Below are positions 49,228 through 62,800 of a stretch of 64,000 bases of DNA, piece after piece (positions within the stretch are counted from its first letter, which is position 1; every line of letters starts with the position of its first letter). The position numbers and the translations under genes are program-made. Origin of the DNA: Spongilla lacustris (lineage: Eukaryota > Porifera > Demospongiae > Spongillida > Spongillidae); NCBI GenBank assembly GCA_949361645.1, contig OX442429.1, positions 2,669,231 to 2,733,230 of the forward strand, given 5' to 3'. The notes under the pieces are model-generated. The model saw only the letters and a list, made by a program, of their open reading frames with translations. It was not told the origin of the DNA and did not search any database.

Positions 49228-52200
49228 AACAGTAAACTGCTTTATGAATACGCTGATGTAAAGCACAAATACTTCCTGCATAGATAATAGTACATGTACT
49301 GTACACATGTACATGCACATGTAGGTACGTCATCACATGCACACCACAAACATACTGTATGCAAAAGTATACATGTACATATAACTACATCTTTCTTAGG
49401 AGGATAATAGAAGCTCAAATAAAGCAAGTCTGCAACCTCTATAAAACCTGTACTGGAATTGATGCAACATTTATAGAAGCTGTTTGTGAGTCATCTGCAT
49501 ACACATACATTGTACATGTATGCAAATTGGTAGTATTCCAATTACACCACATGTCAAATTTTAAAATGCATCAGCACAGGTGGCAACAATGAATCCAATC
49601 ACACACACACTTCACTGACTCCCACACACGGCTTAATTTATAAATGGAGTGGAAGTGATAGTTCATATATGCACACACATGTATGAAAAGCAGGAGAGAG
49701 ACAATGGCACCATGACAACCACACAAAGCACCTAAATTTTGTCTATAAAATATTCTCATTAGTTAGTACACACTGTGCCCTCTCCGTCTTGTCATGGAAA
49801 GTTGTGTGATCATCTCAGCCACTCCATTCAATCGATTTCACCTGCAAATTATAGTATTATAACGTCAATTGATCCACCTCACCCTCCCATTGATAAATTT
49901 GATTACGTGACAACAGAAATCATGCTGATAACAAAGAATTGTATTTGATGGTATAGTTATATGGGTGAGTAGAACTGGTTCCCAGTGTATAAAGGTCTGA
50001 TACCAGAGTGAGTCAAACTCCATACCAATTGCCACGTACACGTAATTTTCTGAACAAGCCCTTGTACATTGTAGTTACATCTAGTTATTAATAGCTTCTG
50101 ACCTTGCTTTTAGTTTCAATAAATGGCTAAAGAGTACAGTATGGATTCACGACAATGACCAGCCTAAAGTGCCGCCTAATTATCAGTCTCACAGCATCAG
50201 CCAGTGCTAAGTGGATAATAGCCTGCATCTGTACACGCTGTGATATGGTCTTAACGCAAGCAAGTATTAATCAGATTAGGTAAAAGGTGTATCATGTATA
50301 TCATGTATCATGTGTATGTGCTACTACGCACTTAGCAGTGACTGATACCTAGGCTGGGGCAAACTCCTACAGTACAGGGTGTTCAGAAAATTGTACAGTA
50401 AATTAACTGATAATTGTTGCATAATGTGGGATGAAATGCATGTAAACAAACAAAATATTTAATTAACTAAAATCAGATAAATTAAAATTGATATTCCCAA
50501 CAACACCTACATGTGCATAAAAAACTTACAATTTTATACACATCCAAAAAAGACTTCAACTCGCCTAATTTATTAATAAATTCAAGCCACTAAATCAAGA
50601 TACAATGACCACTCATTTCAAGTTAATATAAAAGTAGGGTTGGTCAAACTGTCATTAATTTACTACTTCCATTTCGGAATTGAAATCTTGATTTTTCTAT
50701 CTCTAAAATGTACTTGATTTAGGAGGGTTTTGTAGATTTTAATCAATATTTAGTTAACCATTAATCGAGGGGGGACAATAAAAAAGTTACAGACACCATC
50801 CTAAAAATCAAGGGCCAGGTCAAACCCCTCCGCCTTTGACCACCCCCATTTTCTGACCATGCCCCTTAACAAGCATTACATAATCGAGAATTGACCACAC
50901 CTACAATGAAAATAATGAGATGGATACTACAAATTGCTACATTGCCAAGCAGGCTTCATTGCAGGTTGCTGTTGTAGATGTTGTAAATTTGTTACTTCAT
51001 CGCTTGCAGCTGGACACGCTGCTTCCCTTGTACTGTAGAATATAGCGATACCCCCCCCCAGTCAATGTACAGGCTTGTAGGCCTATATCCATCCCTGTGC
51101 CCCATCCATAAGTGGTACTCCAACAAGAGTTTGAAGAGCGGCACACATTATTGTTCATGACTCAGGAAGTACTCATTTAAACAAGAGCAGGTCAGGCTTG
51201 CTCGTGACGTGAGCTCTCAACAGCATATTCGTGGCTTACTAGCGTTAGTACAGTGTATAGCCTTTATCTTTACATTGCTTTGCGACACTTAGATTGTTGT
51301 ACTACTGTATAGTAAACTGATGTCATCTGCTCAGCGGTATTTGAAGGCAACGCCCACAAATTGTGTCTCAGTCACTTGAAAATAATAATAGCATATTTGT
51401 GATGCTCTCAATGAGCTCTTCAAAGTTAGGGGGTGGTGCCCCCCCCCCCCCCCCCCCCGCCATTAATGATATTAATTTTAGTTCCCTAGCCCATCTTCTG
51501 TGAATGTGTAGCAATAATTAACTGGCTGTGGTATAAATGATTCTCCTTGATTGTGGAACACCCTGTACAAGAGCGCATATCCACATTTTTATTTTATTTT
51601 TTAGCATCATATAATTGCACAACATCACTGAACTCTGGCTGTTCAGCAACCATAACAGGCAATAATAGGGAAGACTTTGACAAGGAGTTGAAAGGATGGT
51701 GTGCTCCTGGGGTAGTGTGGTGTGCCCAGGGTAGTGTGGTATGCCCAGGGGTAGTGTGGTATGCCCTTGGGTAGTGTGGTATGCCCAGGGGTAGTGTGGT
51801 GTGCCCAGGGGTAGTGTGGTGTGCCCAGGGGTGTGTGGTGTGCCCAGGGGTAGTGTGGTGTGCCCAGGGGTAGTGTGGTGTGCCCAGGGGTAGTGTGGTG
51901 TGCCCAGGGGTAGTGTGGTGTGCCCAGGGTAGTGTGGTGTGCCCAGGGTAGTGTGGTATGCCCAGTGTAGTGTGGTGTGCCCAGGGGTAGTGTGGTGTGC
52001 CCAGGGGTAGTGTGGTGTGCCCAGGGGTAGTGTGGTGTGCCCAGGGTAGTGTGGTAGTGTTACATGTACATGCATACCCAGGGTCTGTACCTCGTGCCCT
52101 TACCACTTACAGCTCTCAACAGTGTAAGTACATATATGTCTTCCAAATTCAAAATGCATTTGCAAGTAAAAGTACATGTCCAACAATGTACATGTATACT

Positions 52201-55200
52201 AAAACTGACATGTGAACATTAAGCATATATATAGCAATCTTTTGCTAGTATGGATAGCGTACATGATACAGATGTATGTACATGTACAGTGTTTAACACA
52301 CAGCTGTGGACAGCAAATAGTGAACACAAATGTTGCACACAGCCTCAACATTGTTCTTAAAAAAGGAAAAGAAAAAAAGAAGATATATTGGAGTATAACA
52401 TTGTACATGTAAAGCTCGGCACACATATACATGTACATGTATATTATTACTGGGATGAATGAAATTAGCAACTTTGGAATGAGTACAATTGCCACTGGGG
52501 TAGTGATATCTTAAAGCATATGGAAACTGGTATACTAAGTTTACTGAAAACATTTATTCAAAAGTTACAGTTCCCTAAGTACATGTACAACCCGTAGGTA
52601 CATGTACATGTAATACATACACGTAGTAGGGCTCATGTTTTGTGGTTAGTTAATTAAAATGAAGGTACAAGTACATGTACATGTAATGCGAGCTTGATTT
52701 CATAAAAGCTACATTCATCATGACCATACATGTACATGTAGTTGTTACGTTTTTAAGGACTTCTAAATATACTAAATTAAGTCTGCCTTTAATAACTTCA
52801 TTGCAACGTTGTTAATTTGTTACTGCTTCATTGGGTTACACATCTCCAAATTCCTAATTTTGTTGGGTATCTGCCCTTTCACAAGGTATCGGGATGAAAA
52901 AACAAGATGACCTTGGTCTACACACATCAGTCTCACAACTAGGTGGAGGTCAATAACACACATGTACATGTACATGTAAACCAACACAACTAAATCCCCC
53001 CTCTCCTAAAGCAAACTGCTTATGCCACATAGCTCAGTGTGCACACATACCAATCATCCCCATCTTACTTCTTTCCTTTCTTCCCCTTCTTTGCCCCTCC
53101 AGATGCCTTCCCTGTTTCCTTATTGGCTGCCTCTGAAGGCTTGGAAGGCTCTTCTGTTTCCTTGGTTACATCGTCTTTATCCTCCCTGTGTGGTCAGGGA
53201 ATCTAACCATACATGTATACTTATGTGAACCACCTTCACCATACCAATCATCGTCATCTTTCTTCTTTCCTTTCTTCCCCTTCTTTCCCCCTCCAGATGC
53301 CTTCCCTGTGTCTTTCTCGGGCACCTTTTGTGGCTGCTCCTGGGCCTCCTCCATAGGCTCTGCTTCCTTGGCTACATCCTCTTCCTCCCTGTGCACAAAG
53401 GGTTAAGGCAGAAATGAGATATTACAGAACCAACATACTGCACATTGCAAATGATATTTGTACATGTGTATGTACATGTAGCAATGAAGATGTGATTAAA
53501 TTTATGTGCTCTAAAAACGAACTACATGTACAGAAAACAGCACAAGTATCAATCATCAAACGTCAGTGTGAAAAGCCCACAAGTAGTACATACATGTAGT
53601 TACCCTTAGTCAATTCTATCTCATTATAAATAAATGAACCTCACAATTCAAGATCAGCAGAACATGCAGATGAGTACACTTAGAACGAACACCACCATAA
53701 CTGGCTTTGTGTTGGCATGGGGTCCTTCAATAGTATTAATACACATCATTCTCTTTTCAAAGGACTAGATGTACATGTAGCCATGCTAGGGACACATACA
53801 TGTACATTGTATGTACATGAACAGTTAAACGGTCCCTTAAGAACATTATTGCCATGGCTTTAATGCGTACCCCATAACTACCCTCACGATTCCATTGTAC
53901 ACCCATATGTACATGTACACCCACATGTACATGTACACAGCGCACATTCAGGGCTCACACTGTCAATGCGAATTGTGGCCAATCAGCTGGTCACAGCTTG
54001 GCCACATTCATAAAAATGTTTTGATTACCATAATCATGAATTGCGATTATCAGCTTGGGCCTTTGATTACATGTACGTCAAAAACAGATGGTAAAATATA
54101 TTTGCACTACATGTAAAGGCCATCATACATGAACATGTTGCGTGCAACTCAAATTAATATGGGTAAAACTGAGGGTTTATTGAACTTTTACCCATACTCA
54201 TTTGAGTAGCATGCAACATATTGCCTAGCGTATGGTCGCCTTAACTCTGTATTATAATTGTAAGGTCCAATGGAGATTAAAACCGCCATACGTATCAAAA
54301 TCACTCCAAAATGTTCTGTTTGTTGATCTTCATGTTTATCTGTTATGGAGGTACAGTCGGGCAAACTATGTGCACATTCTCCCCCCCCCTCCTCCCCTCA
54401 ACTTGCACTGATGCTCCCCTTTGACTCTGCCGTCGATCTGTCCTGCTCAGCAGGCAGAAATGCTTAATGTTTTGTTTTTATGCCCTAATGTTTGTGTATG
54501 TGATATATCTTGAAAATTAAATATTCACTGATGCTATAGGTGAACTGTATCCCCACAATGTACAGGATGTGGGTGGGGACTATATCACCGGCAGGAATCA
54601 AGTAGGACAACATCTAGAGATGTATGCATTCTATACATGTAGCTGGTACTGTATCATTCCAGAAGCTTAAGTGTTTTATGTTGCAGCCCTGTTCTGACCC
54701 CAGGAAGGTGCATCCGATGTCAGTGTGGGTGCTACCCTGCGCCAGCTCCCATTTCATTTTTCCTTATAATTTCACCCTCATTTCGCTCCTTTTTAAACCA
54801 TTATTGCCTTATATACATGTATACTGCCAACTTTCTACTGATGTAAAATCATTCTGATAGTCACTGGGGGTGCAATGCATGCAGCAATACATGTACAAGT
54901 ACAGGTGAAACTTACCAATCACCGTCATCTTTCTTCTTTCCTTTCTTCCCCTTCTTTCCCCCTCCAGATGCCTTCCCTGTGTCCTTAGAAGGCTCTTCTG
55001 TTTCCTTGGTTACATCATCTTCATCCTCCCTGTGTGGTCAGGGAATCTAACCATATACTTATGTGAACCACCTTCACCATACCAATCATCGTCATCTTTC
55101 TTCTTTCCTTTCTTCCCCTTCTTTGCCCCTCCAGATGCCTTCCCTGTGTCTTTCTCGGGCACCTTTTGTGGCTGCTCCTGGGCCTCCTCCATAGGCTCTG

Positions 55201-58200
55201 CTTCCTTGGCTACATCCTCTTCCTCCCTGTGCACAAAGGGTTAAGGCAGAGATGGAACATCTACACAATATACATGTACATGTACACAAGTGTTCCAAGG
55301 AAATATGGAGCTTTGTGGAATATGCTGTAATTTTTCTGCATTCTCTGTTGTTGGTACATGTACCTACATGTAATGTGTGATCAGTGTACATGTACCAGGT
55401 AATCTACATGTATGCCTTCTGATAGCTTACATGCATGTGCATGGACTAATCAGACTGGATCTCTAGTACCACCATCTCTGTCAACTCTTCCTTTCTGTGT
55501 GTCGCACAGCCCAATCTCTCCTCATCCTCTTTGTACATGTACAGGTGTGATTTGTGCATGTGTGTGCATGTGTGTGTGTGCATGTGTGTGTGTGCATGTG
55601 TGTGTGTGCATGTGTGTGTGTGCATTGCTATGGAAATGGTGATTATGACTTGCTATTGATATTGAGATCTGGGACCTACATGTATGCTCTATGCTTCCAC
55701 TATATTGGTAACAGAAATGGCCACACTGAGCCACTTCAGTGTCCCAAAGCCATTTATTTTCACCAGGAAATGTGTCTGAATTTGAGCACTGGCAGCATGG
55801 CTCAATATGGACGAGGATGACCAGAAAATGCACAAGAAGGCCAAGGAGTGACTCCACTGAGACTCCCATGCTGATGGGTTCACTGTCCTTGACAAATTCC
55901 AGACCCAGCAGTGGAAGTGCTTGTCAGCAGTGACCTTCAGAAGCTGCTGGAGCAGGTGATGAAACTGTGACCTTCAGAAGCTGCTGGAGCAGGTGATGAC
56001 ACTGTGACCTTCAGAAGCTGCTGGAGCAGGTGATGACACTGTGACCTAGAGAAGCTGCTGGAGCAGGTGGTGACACTGTGACCTAGAGAAGCTGCTGGAG
56101 CAGGTGGTGACACTGTGACCTTCAGAAGCTGCTGGAGCAGGTGATGACACTGTGACCTTCTGAAGCTGCTGGAGCAGGTGATGACACTGTGACCTTCAGA
56201 AGCTGCTGGAGCAGGTGATGACACTGTGACCTTCAGAAGCTACTGGAGCAGGTGATGACACTGTGACCTTCAGGAGCTGCTGGAGCAGGTGACCTATAGA
56301 GCTGGTCTCTCTGTGTGCAGCAGCTGGGGCAGTCACAGACCTAACTGAAGCCCTCAAATGAGCGAAATGGTTGATGTCACTTGAGGTGGCACCACTGCAG
56401 CCACAATGGATCAATGCACTCCAAACCATCCACTAACAACAACCAGACAGCAAGTCTCACTGAGCATATTGTGGTGCCTAGCAACACAGGTCCCCCACAA
56501 ATTGTCAGTAACTGCAGGTGTGTGAATATCATGAACAACCCAGAGAACTGCAATTGTGTTTCAAGTGTGGTCAAACATAGACTGCCAACATCAGGCAAAA
56601 GCCTACCTAGGACAGCGTGCATCACATCGAAATGTAAACCCAAAGATTCTAATTACAGTTTGCTATGAAAAGTAAAATAATTACTATCAGTGGTCGAGTT
56701 TCAGTCCAATTCATTTACATTTGTATCTGAAGGACTAGATATAACAATAGCAAGAGATGTTTTTTACTCAGAAAAAGTATCCCACCAAAATTGAACTTCA
56801 TCGTGTAGTGCTGTTAATTCATGCTACATGTTACTGTACATTTCCATTTTTGTGCGCTGAAATTTTTAATGTGTATGTACATGTACATGTAGTACATGTA
56901 CATGTATGCAATTATTTTTTGAACAGGGGCTGATGCTTTGAGATATAAGTTAAACAATTTCGAGGAGAATACATGTATTTAATGAAGGGAGTGAAACAAA
57001 AGGCAAAAGAAAATAAAAGCAAGTTAAACCTTTGTATCTGAGGACAGGGATTTCTTTTACACCCTTGGTTATTGATGAGGTTATGAAAGAAGAATACATT
57101 TAATGAAACAAAAGAAAAGTACAGATACAAAGAGGCACTTCCCAGCCAGATGATTGTGACATCTCTGCTGCCTACCAGGTGTATGTGCAGTGTCCAAAAT
57201 TCTAACATAGAGAGTACCCAATCCATGAGACCAACTCTCTCATCCACTCCAGCCAACGATTACAACCTGCTGTTATTGGCATCCTTTGCAGTCCTGCTCA
57301 GTGGAGGGGAGCTATGCAGCACAGGTCTTCAAACTACCATTATGAGTGGTGTGTACATACACGACGATCATTATGAAAATTGTAAAACAAAACATCGCGA
57401 ACGCAAGGTTAACCTAGCATTTTACTGCAGTGATTTGGATAAGGTTTGGCTTTTGACCAGACATAAAGTTAACACATGACACTTTTGATCAGACATTTAT
57501 AGATTTTGACCAGACATGTAATTTAATGAGTACAATCAAGAAAAATATGCATACACTAAACACAAAAACTACTCTGCTAAAAAGCTATCCCAGTCATCAA
57601 TATTTAAAGCAGCATGGCTCGTTGGTGCATAGCAGAAGAAGCATGGTCCTTCACAGTAGTTACACGGAAGTTTGTTGACTCACTAATGAACGTGTGGTTG
57701 AAGTTTCTGGTGCTACATGTACTTTGCACTTCAAAGCAGACACGTGGTCACGATCAAGGCGATCATAGGTAAGCCACAATGTTGTGGTCAGCTCTTTTTC
57801 ATATTCCGTCATCCACTTTTTTACGGTTTGTATAGTAAGACCACGCTTTTTACAAGGGCTACATGTATCATCATCAACCGCACTAACCGCTACTCGCGCT
57901 CGTTTCTCAGACATCTTGTCCGCGCATGCGCAATTCTACCCGTCAATTGTCTAAATTGGTCGGATAATGTCCGATGACCGGACGTTATCCAAATCACTGT
58001 TACTGGCACCTATAGATTAACGCTTCTCTTGTTAAATGGACCAAAATAAGTCTACTGTACACTAGTGTGGCTAGTACAAATTGATGGCAACAACGGGCCA
58101 ATGTAACTATTAGTACATGTACATGTGCTCGAGAATAAACTCACCAATCATCATCACCCTTCTTCTTTCCTTTCTTCCCCTTCTTTGCCCCTCCAGATGC

Positions 58201-59743
58201 CTTCCCTGTGTCCTTAGAAGGCTCTTCTGTTTCCTTGGTTACATCATCTTCATCCTCCCTGTGTGGTCAGGGAATCTAACCATGTACTTATGTGAACCAC
58301 CTTCACCATACCAATCATCGTCATCTTTCTTCTTTCCTTTCTTCCCCTTCTCTGCCCCTCCAGATGCCTTCCCTGTGTCCTTAGAAGGCTCTTCTGTTTC
58401 CTTGGTTACATCATCTTCATCCTCCCTGTGTGATCAGGGAATCTAACCATATACTTATGTGAACCACCTTCACCATACCAATCATCGTCATCTTTCTTCT
58501 TTCCTTTCTTCCCCTTCTTTGCCCCTCCAGATGCCTTCCCTGTGTCCTTAGAAGGCTCTTCTGTTTCCTTGGTTACATCATCTTCATCCTCCCTGTGTGA
58601 TCAGGGAATCTAACCATGTACTTATGTGAACCACCTTCACCATACCAATCATCGTCATCTTTCTTCTTTCCTTTCTTCCCCTTCTTTGCCCCTCCAGATG
58701 CCTTCCCTGTGTCTCCCTCCTCCTTTGTGCTAATCTTAAGTTCCTCCATGGCCTTACTAACATCTTCCCTGGTGGGGAAATGATCACGTGGGGAAGAGAT
58801 GGGTCACAAAGGGGAGATGGGTCACAAAGGGGAGATGGGTCACAAAGGGGAGATGGGTCACAAAGGGGAGATGGGTCACATAGGGGAGATGGGTCACATA
58901 GGGAAGATGGGTCACATAGGGAAGATGGGTCACATAGGGGAGATGGGTCACATACATGTAGGGGAGATGGGTCACATACAATGTAGGGAAGATGGGTGAC
59001 ATAGGGGAGATGGGTCACATAGGGAAGATGGGTCACATAGGGAAGATGGGTCACAAAGGGGAGATGGGTCACAAAGGGGAGATGGGTCACATACATGTAG
59101 GGGAGATGGGTCACATACAATGTAGGGAAGATGGGTGACATAGGGGAGATGGGTCACATAGGGAAGATGGGTCACATAGGGAAGATGGGTCACAAAGGGG
59201 AGATGGGTCACAAAGGGGAGATGGGTCACATACAATGTAGGGGAGATGGATCACATACATGTAGGGGAGATGACATACATGTAGGGGAGATGGGTCATAA
59301 AGGTAAGATGGCAGAAAACATGAATAATAGGCAACATAATTTAAAGCAAGATATTGGATCAGCTAATAATGCCACTTGAGAACAATTTATGACATACATA
59401 TTTGCATGTATATACAAATGTACATGTACGCACATGTGAACTTACCAATCATCCTCGCCATCTTTCTTCTTTACTTTCTTCCCCTTCTTTCCCCCTCCAG
59501 ATGCCTTCCCTGTGTCCTTAGAAGGCACTTCTGTTTCCTTGGTTACATCATCTTCATCCTCCCTGTGTGGTCAGGGAATCTAACCATATACTTATGTGAA
59601 CCACCTTCACCATACCAATCATCACCATCTTTCTTCTTTCCTTTCTTCCCCTTCTTTGCCCCTCCAGATGCCTTCCCTGTGTCTTTCTCGGGCAACTTTT
59701 GTGATGGTACTTCATCAACCTCAATGGGTGCTTCATCCTCCCT

Positions 59744-59821
<78 letters not shown>

Positions 59822-62800
59822 GTGTGTGTGTGTGTGTGTATGGTACACTGGTTAAGCTCATACATCTACTGGGCAAGCTCAGTCATCTTGAAATACACTG
59901 TACAATGTACATGTATGTAGCAACTATTTTCACTGTAGGAAAGTTTCTGTTTAAAGTAAGCCCAAGCAGAATACAATTACATGTACATGTACACGTACTT
60001 ACAGTAAAAGTTACAGTGGTTCAAAGGCAGTCAGGAATAACATGTACAGTTGTGTAGCATAGAATTGATCCATCATTATCAGGACCCACGGTAGTGGGTC
60101 CTATGTAGGATTGGCTTCGGATTGGCTTAGGTGGGCGTGGTTTTGGATCGAGCGTTTTAAAACGGTAACGAAGCGTTGCCTTTACTCGCCAGCTCGTATA
60201 TAATCCATCACAAACATGACAGATGTGCACATATAACGTGAGCTTCGCTAAACAGTGCAGTTTACCTTGAGTGACAAGTCGGCGCCTAAATTCCGCCATT
60301 TAATTTTTTGTTCTTCTTCCGTTCATCACGTATAACTCACGACAGGAACGTCGTAAGAAGACGAGATTAGCTTCAAAAAGTTGCATTTGATTTCCAAATG
60401 AGCCCTTTCATACAAATAAGAACTAAAGTTGTTAGTTGGTGATGAAATGCCGTGAAATGACCCAAGCAGGTGCAATTCATTATCGGTGAAAATTCTCGTT
60501 GCCTAGCAGTATATGCAATATGACGCCACACACGCGTCTTAATTTACTGTTGCCAGGCTACGCACACAGCTGCAGATACGTTTACAACAGGCGGTTCTAA
60601 TTCAGCAAAGGTGATCAAGCCAAAGAAAACGGCTCGTAACAAGGAGAACTCTGAGTTTAAGGTATCCAAAGAATAATAATATTAAAGAGGCCTATATACT
60701 CAGATTACTCAATACTAATAAGAGGAATCTAAGTGTCCTATGCATTGCAACGAATACACTAAGCCATATATTATACTGACTGAACACTTCTGGCAGAGAA
60801 AAAAAAATTAGTGGAACAAGTAAATCAAAAACTTCTCTATCGAGAAAGTGATTGGTGGGATGTAGGATTGGTGGTGCAAAAAGCAAGGAAACAAGGTACA
60901 GTGTGTTAAAGTGAGGTTTGGTAGGATCCTACAACTATAACAGTCCTACATTTGCAAATAGGCTTCTTCATTTGCAAATTCAGGACTGTGAGTTGTAGGA
61001 TCCTACCAAACCTCACTTTAACATACTGTACCTTGTTTCCTTGCTTTTTGCACCACCAATCCTACATACCACCAATCACTTTCTCGATAGAGAAGTTTTT
61101 GATTTACTTGTTGATTAGGCATCTGCACTACTCAACACACTTCATGCTCAATGTTATCTCTCAGAAAATTATCCCATCAAACAACTGCACGAATCAGTAC
61201 ACATGTAATATCATACATCTGGATTGCATTCATGAAACTGATACTTACCAATCATCGTCATCTTTCTTCTTTCCTTTCTTCCCCTTCTTTCCCCCTCCAG
61301 ATGCCTTCCCTGTGTCTTTGGAAGGCTCTTCTGTTTCCTTGGTTACATCATCTTCATCCTCCCTGTGTGATCAGGGAATCTAACCATATACTTATGTGAA
61401 CCACCTTCACCATACCAATCATCGTCATCTTTCTTCTTTCCTTTCTTCCCCTTCTTTCCCCCTCCAGATGCCTTCCCTGTATCTTTGGAAGGCTCTTCTG
61501 TTTCCTTGGTTACATCATCTTCATCCTCCCTGTGTGGTCAGGGAATCTAACCATATACTTATGTGAACCACCTTCACCATACCAATCATCGTCATCTTTC
61601 TTCTTTCCTTTCTTCCCCTTCTTTCCCCCTCCAGATGCCTTCCCTGTATCTTTGGAAGGCTCTTCTGTTTCCTTGGTTACATCATCTTCATCCTCCCTGT
61701 GTGGTCAGGGAATCTAACCATATACTTATGTGAACCACCTTCACCATACCAATCATCGTCATCTTTCTTCTTTCCTTTCTTCCCCTTCTTTGCCCCTCCA
61801 GATGCCTTCCCTGTGTCCTTATTGGCTGCCCCTGAAGGCTTGGAAGGCTCTTCTGTTTCCTTGGTTACATCGTCTTCATCCTCCCTGTGCAATCAGAGAA
61901 TTGAATAGGGGATCAATGATGGCTAGCAAGCCTAATCTTTACAATAGGTGGCAGTATGTACAAGTACACATGTAGTACACCATGTACATGTACATGTACA
62001 TGTATGTGTAGGTTGTTATCTCTGTTACCAAGCACAAGCCAAAGCGTAGTACTGTCCCCTCACGACTCCCCTGATGTAAATACTGCCAAACACACTGTTT
62101 AGTCACAGTATTCTGCTGCTGATTTTTCCCTTCTAAATCACGGAGTAATTTATCATTGAATATGGGTAAATGTGCCTGCATGTTTTTCTGCCATGGTTTT
62201 AAAAATTGAGTTCAGCACCAACAACAATAACGGATTCTGTATAATTTAAAAATTCCATGTAAGGACAGGCTTGGTCAGTGGGAGAAGACTGGGTACTGCG
62301 TTGGAGGCACGGAGAACTGTGTAAACATCTACATGTACACATTATTGTAGGTGTTACATGTATGAAAAAAATTAATAAATGAATAATTTTCCACTCCTAT
62401 TGAAAAGATAGATAGTTCAAGGGCGTTATGTAACTGATAACCACTAAGTAAAACCACAGGGTTGATAAAAGCAATCATCAGTTACATCCTGGAACTAAAT
62501 GTATCTAAACAACACATACCCTAAATGATGGCGCCCAAAGGTTTTGAGGACCTCAGGGGTTACTGGTACAGTGGTACTCAGACTTTAAATAAATAAAACA
62601 CACAAAGAAACAGAATGCCATTACATCATGAAAGAAGTACAGTGTAAGTACATTTTCAATTGGCTAGTTCACCAAATTTTACAGTCTATGCTTAAGATGT
62701 ATTTAAATGTTAACCCTTTCACAACCCACAAAAACAAATAGCATCGTTTCCTAAAATGAGCTTCAATTACATGTAGATGCCAGGTACCCCAGCTGTGCAG

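Larger units (their letters stand above)
53051..61884 (-). repeat. EIF5B: EIF5B N-terminal module array: 14 tandemly duplicated coding exons
   Basis: Exons, 5' to 3': 61750–61884, 61583–61696, 61416–61529, 61249–61362; 59616–59741, 59446–59562; 58646–58768, 58479–58592, 58312–58425, 58145–58258; 55083–55226, 54916–55029; 53245–53388, 53051–53185. A fifteenth copy, 63909 to beyond 64000, is cut by the window edge. The basic exon is 114 nt, phase 2 at both ends, and encodes [24 protein letters not shown], then [13 protein letters not shown] and a tryptophan completed across the junction. Longer versions (117–144 nt) open each cluster. Within clusters the intron is 53 nt (once 59) and almost invariant. 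The modules resemble the Lys-rich/Asp-Asp stretches of the eIF5B N-terminus of other animals and would add about 570 residues here. All reading frames are open except for the last copy. Confidence 0.88.

Noticed and set aside
48133..49261. Large frames with [18 protein letters not shown] repeats
   Set aside because: Products of the 25-bp minisatellite read in overlapping frames; equally long frames exist on both strands and no splice-consistent link to EIF5B was found.
55800..55935. Coding-like stretch with [13 protein letters not shown] and [14 protein letters not shown]
   Set aside because: Interrupted by stop codons and not recognised; too little remains to call a pseudogene.
60021..60299. 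92-codon minus-strand frame starting [13 protein letters not shown]
   Set aside because: No recognisable domain, lies inside an EIF5B intron, and its boundaries do not fit the phase-2 splicing pattern. Could be a first exon of an unknown nested transcript but nothing supports it.
53022..61975. Plus-strand frames rich in [13 protein letters not shown] across the module exons
   Set aside because: They are the antisense of the Lys/Asp-rich EIF5B modules; splice sites, phases and homology all support the minus strand.
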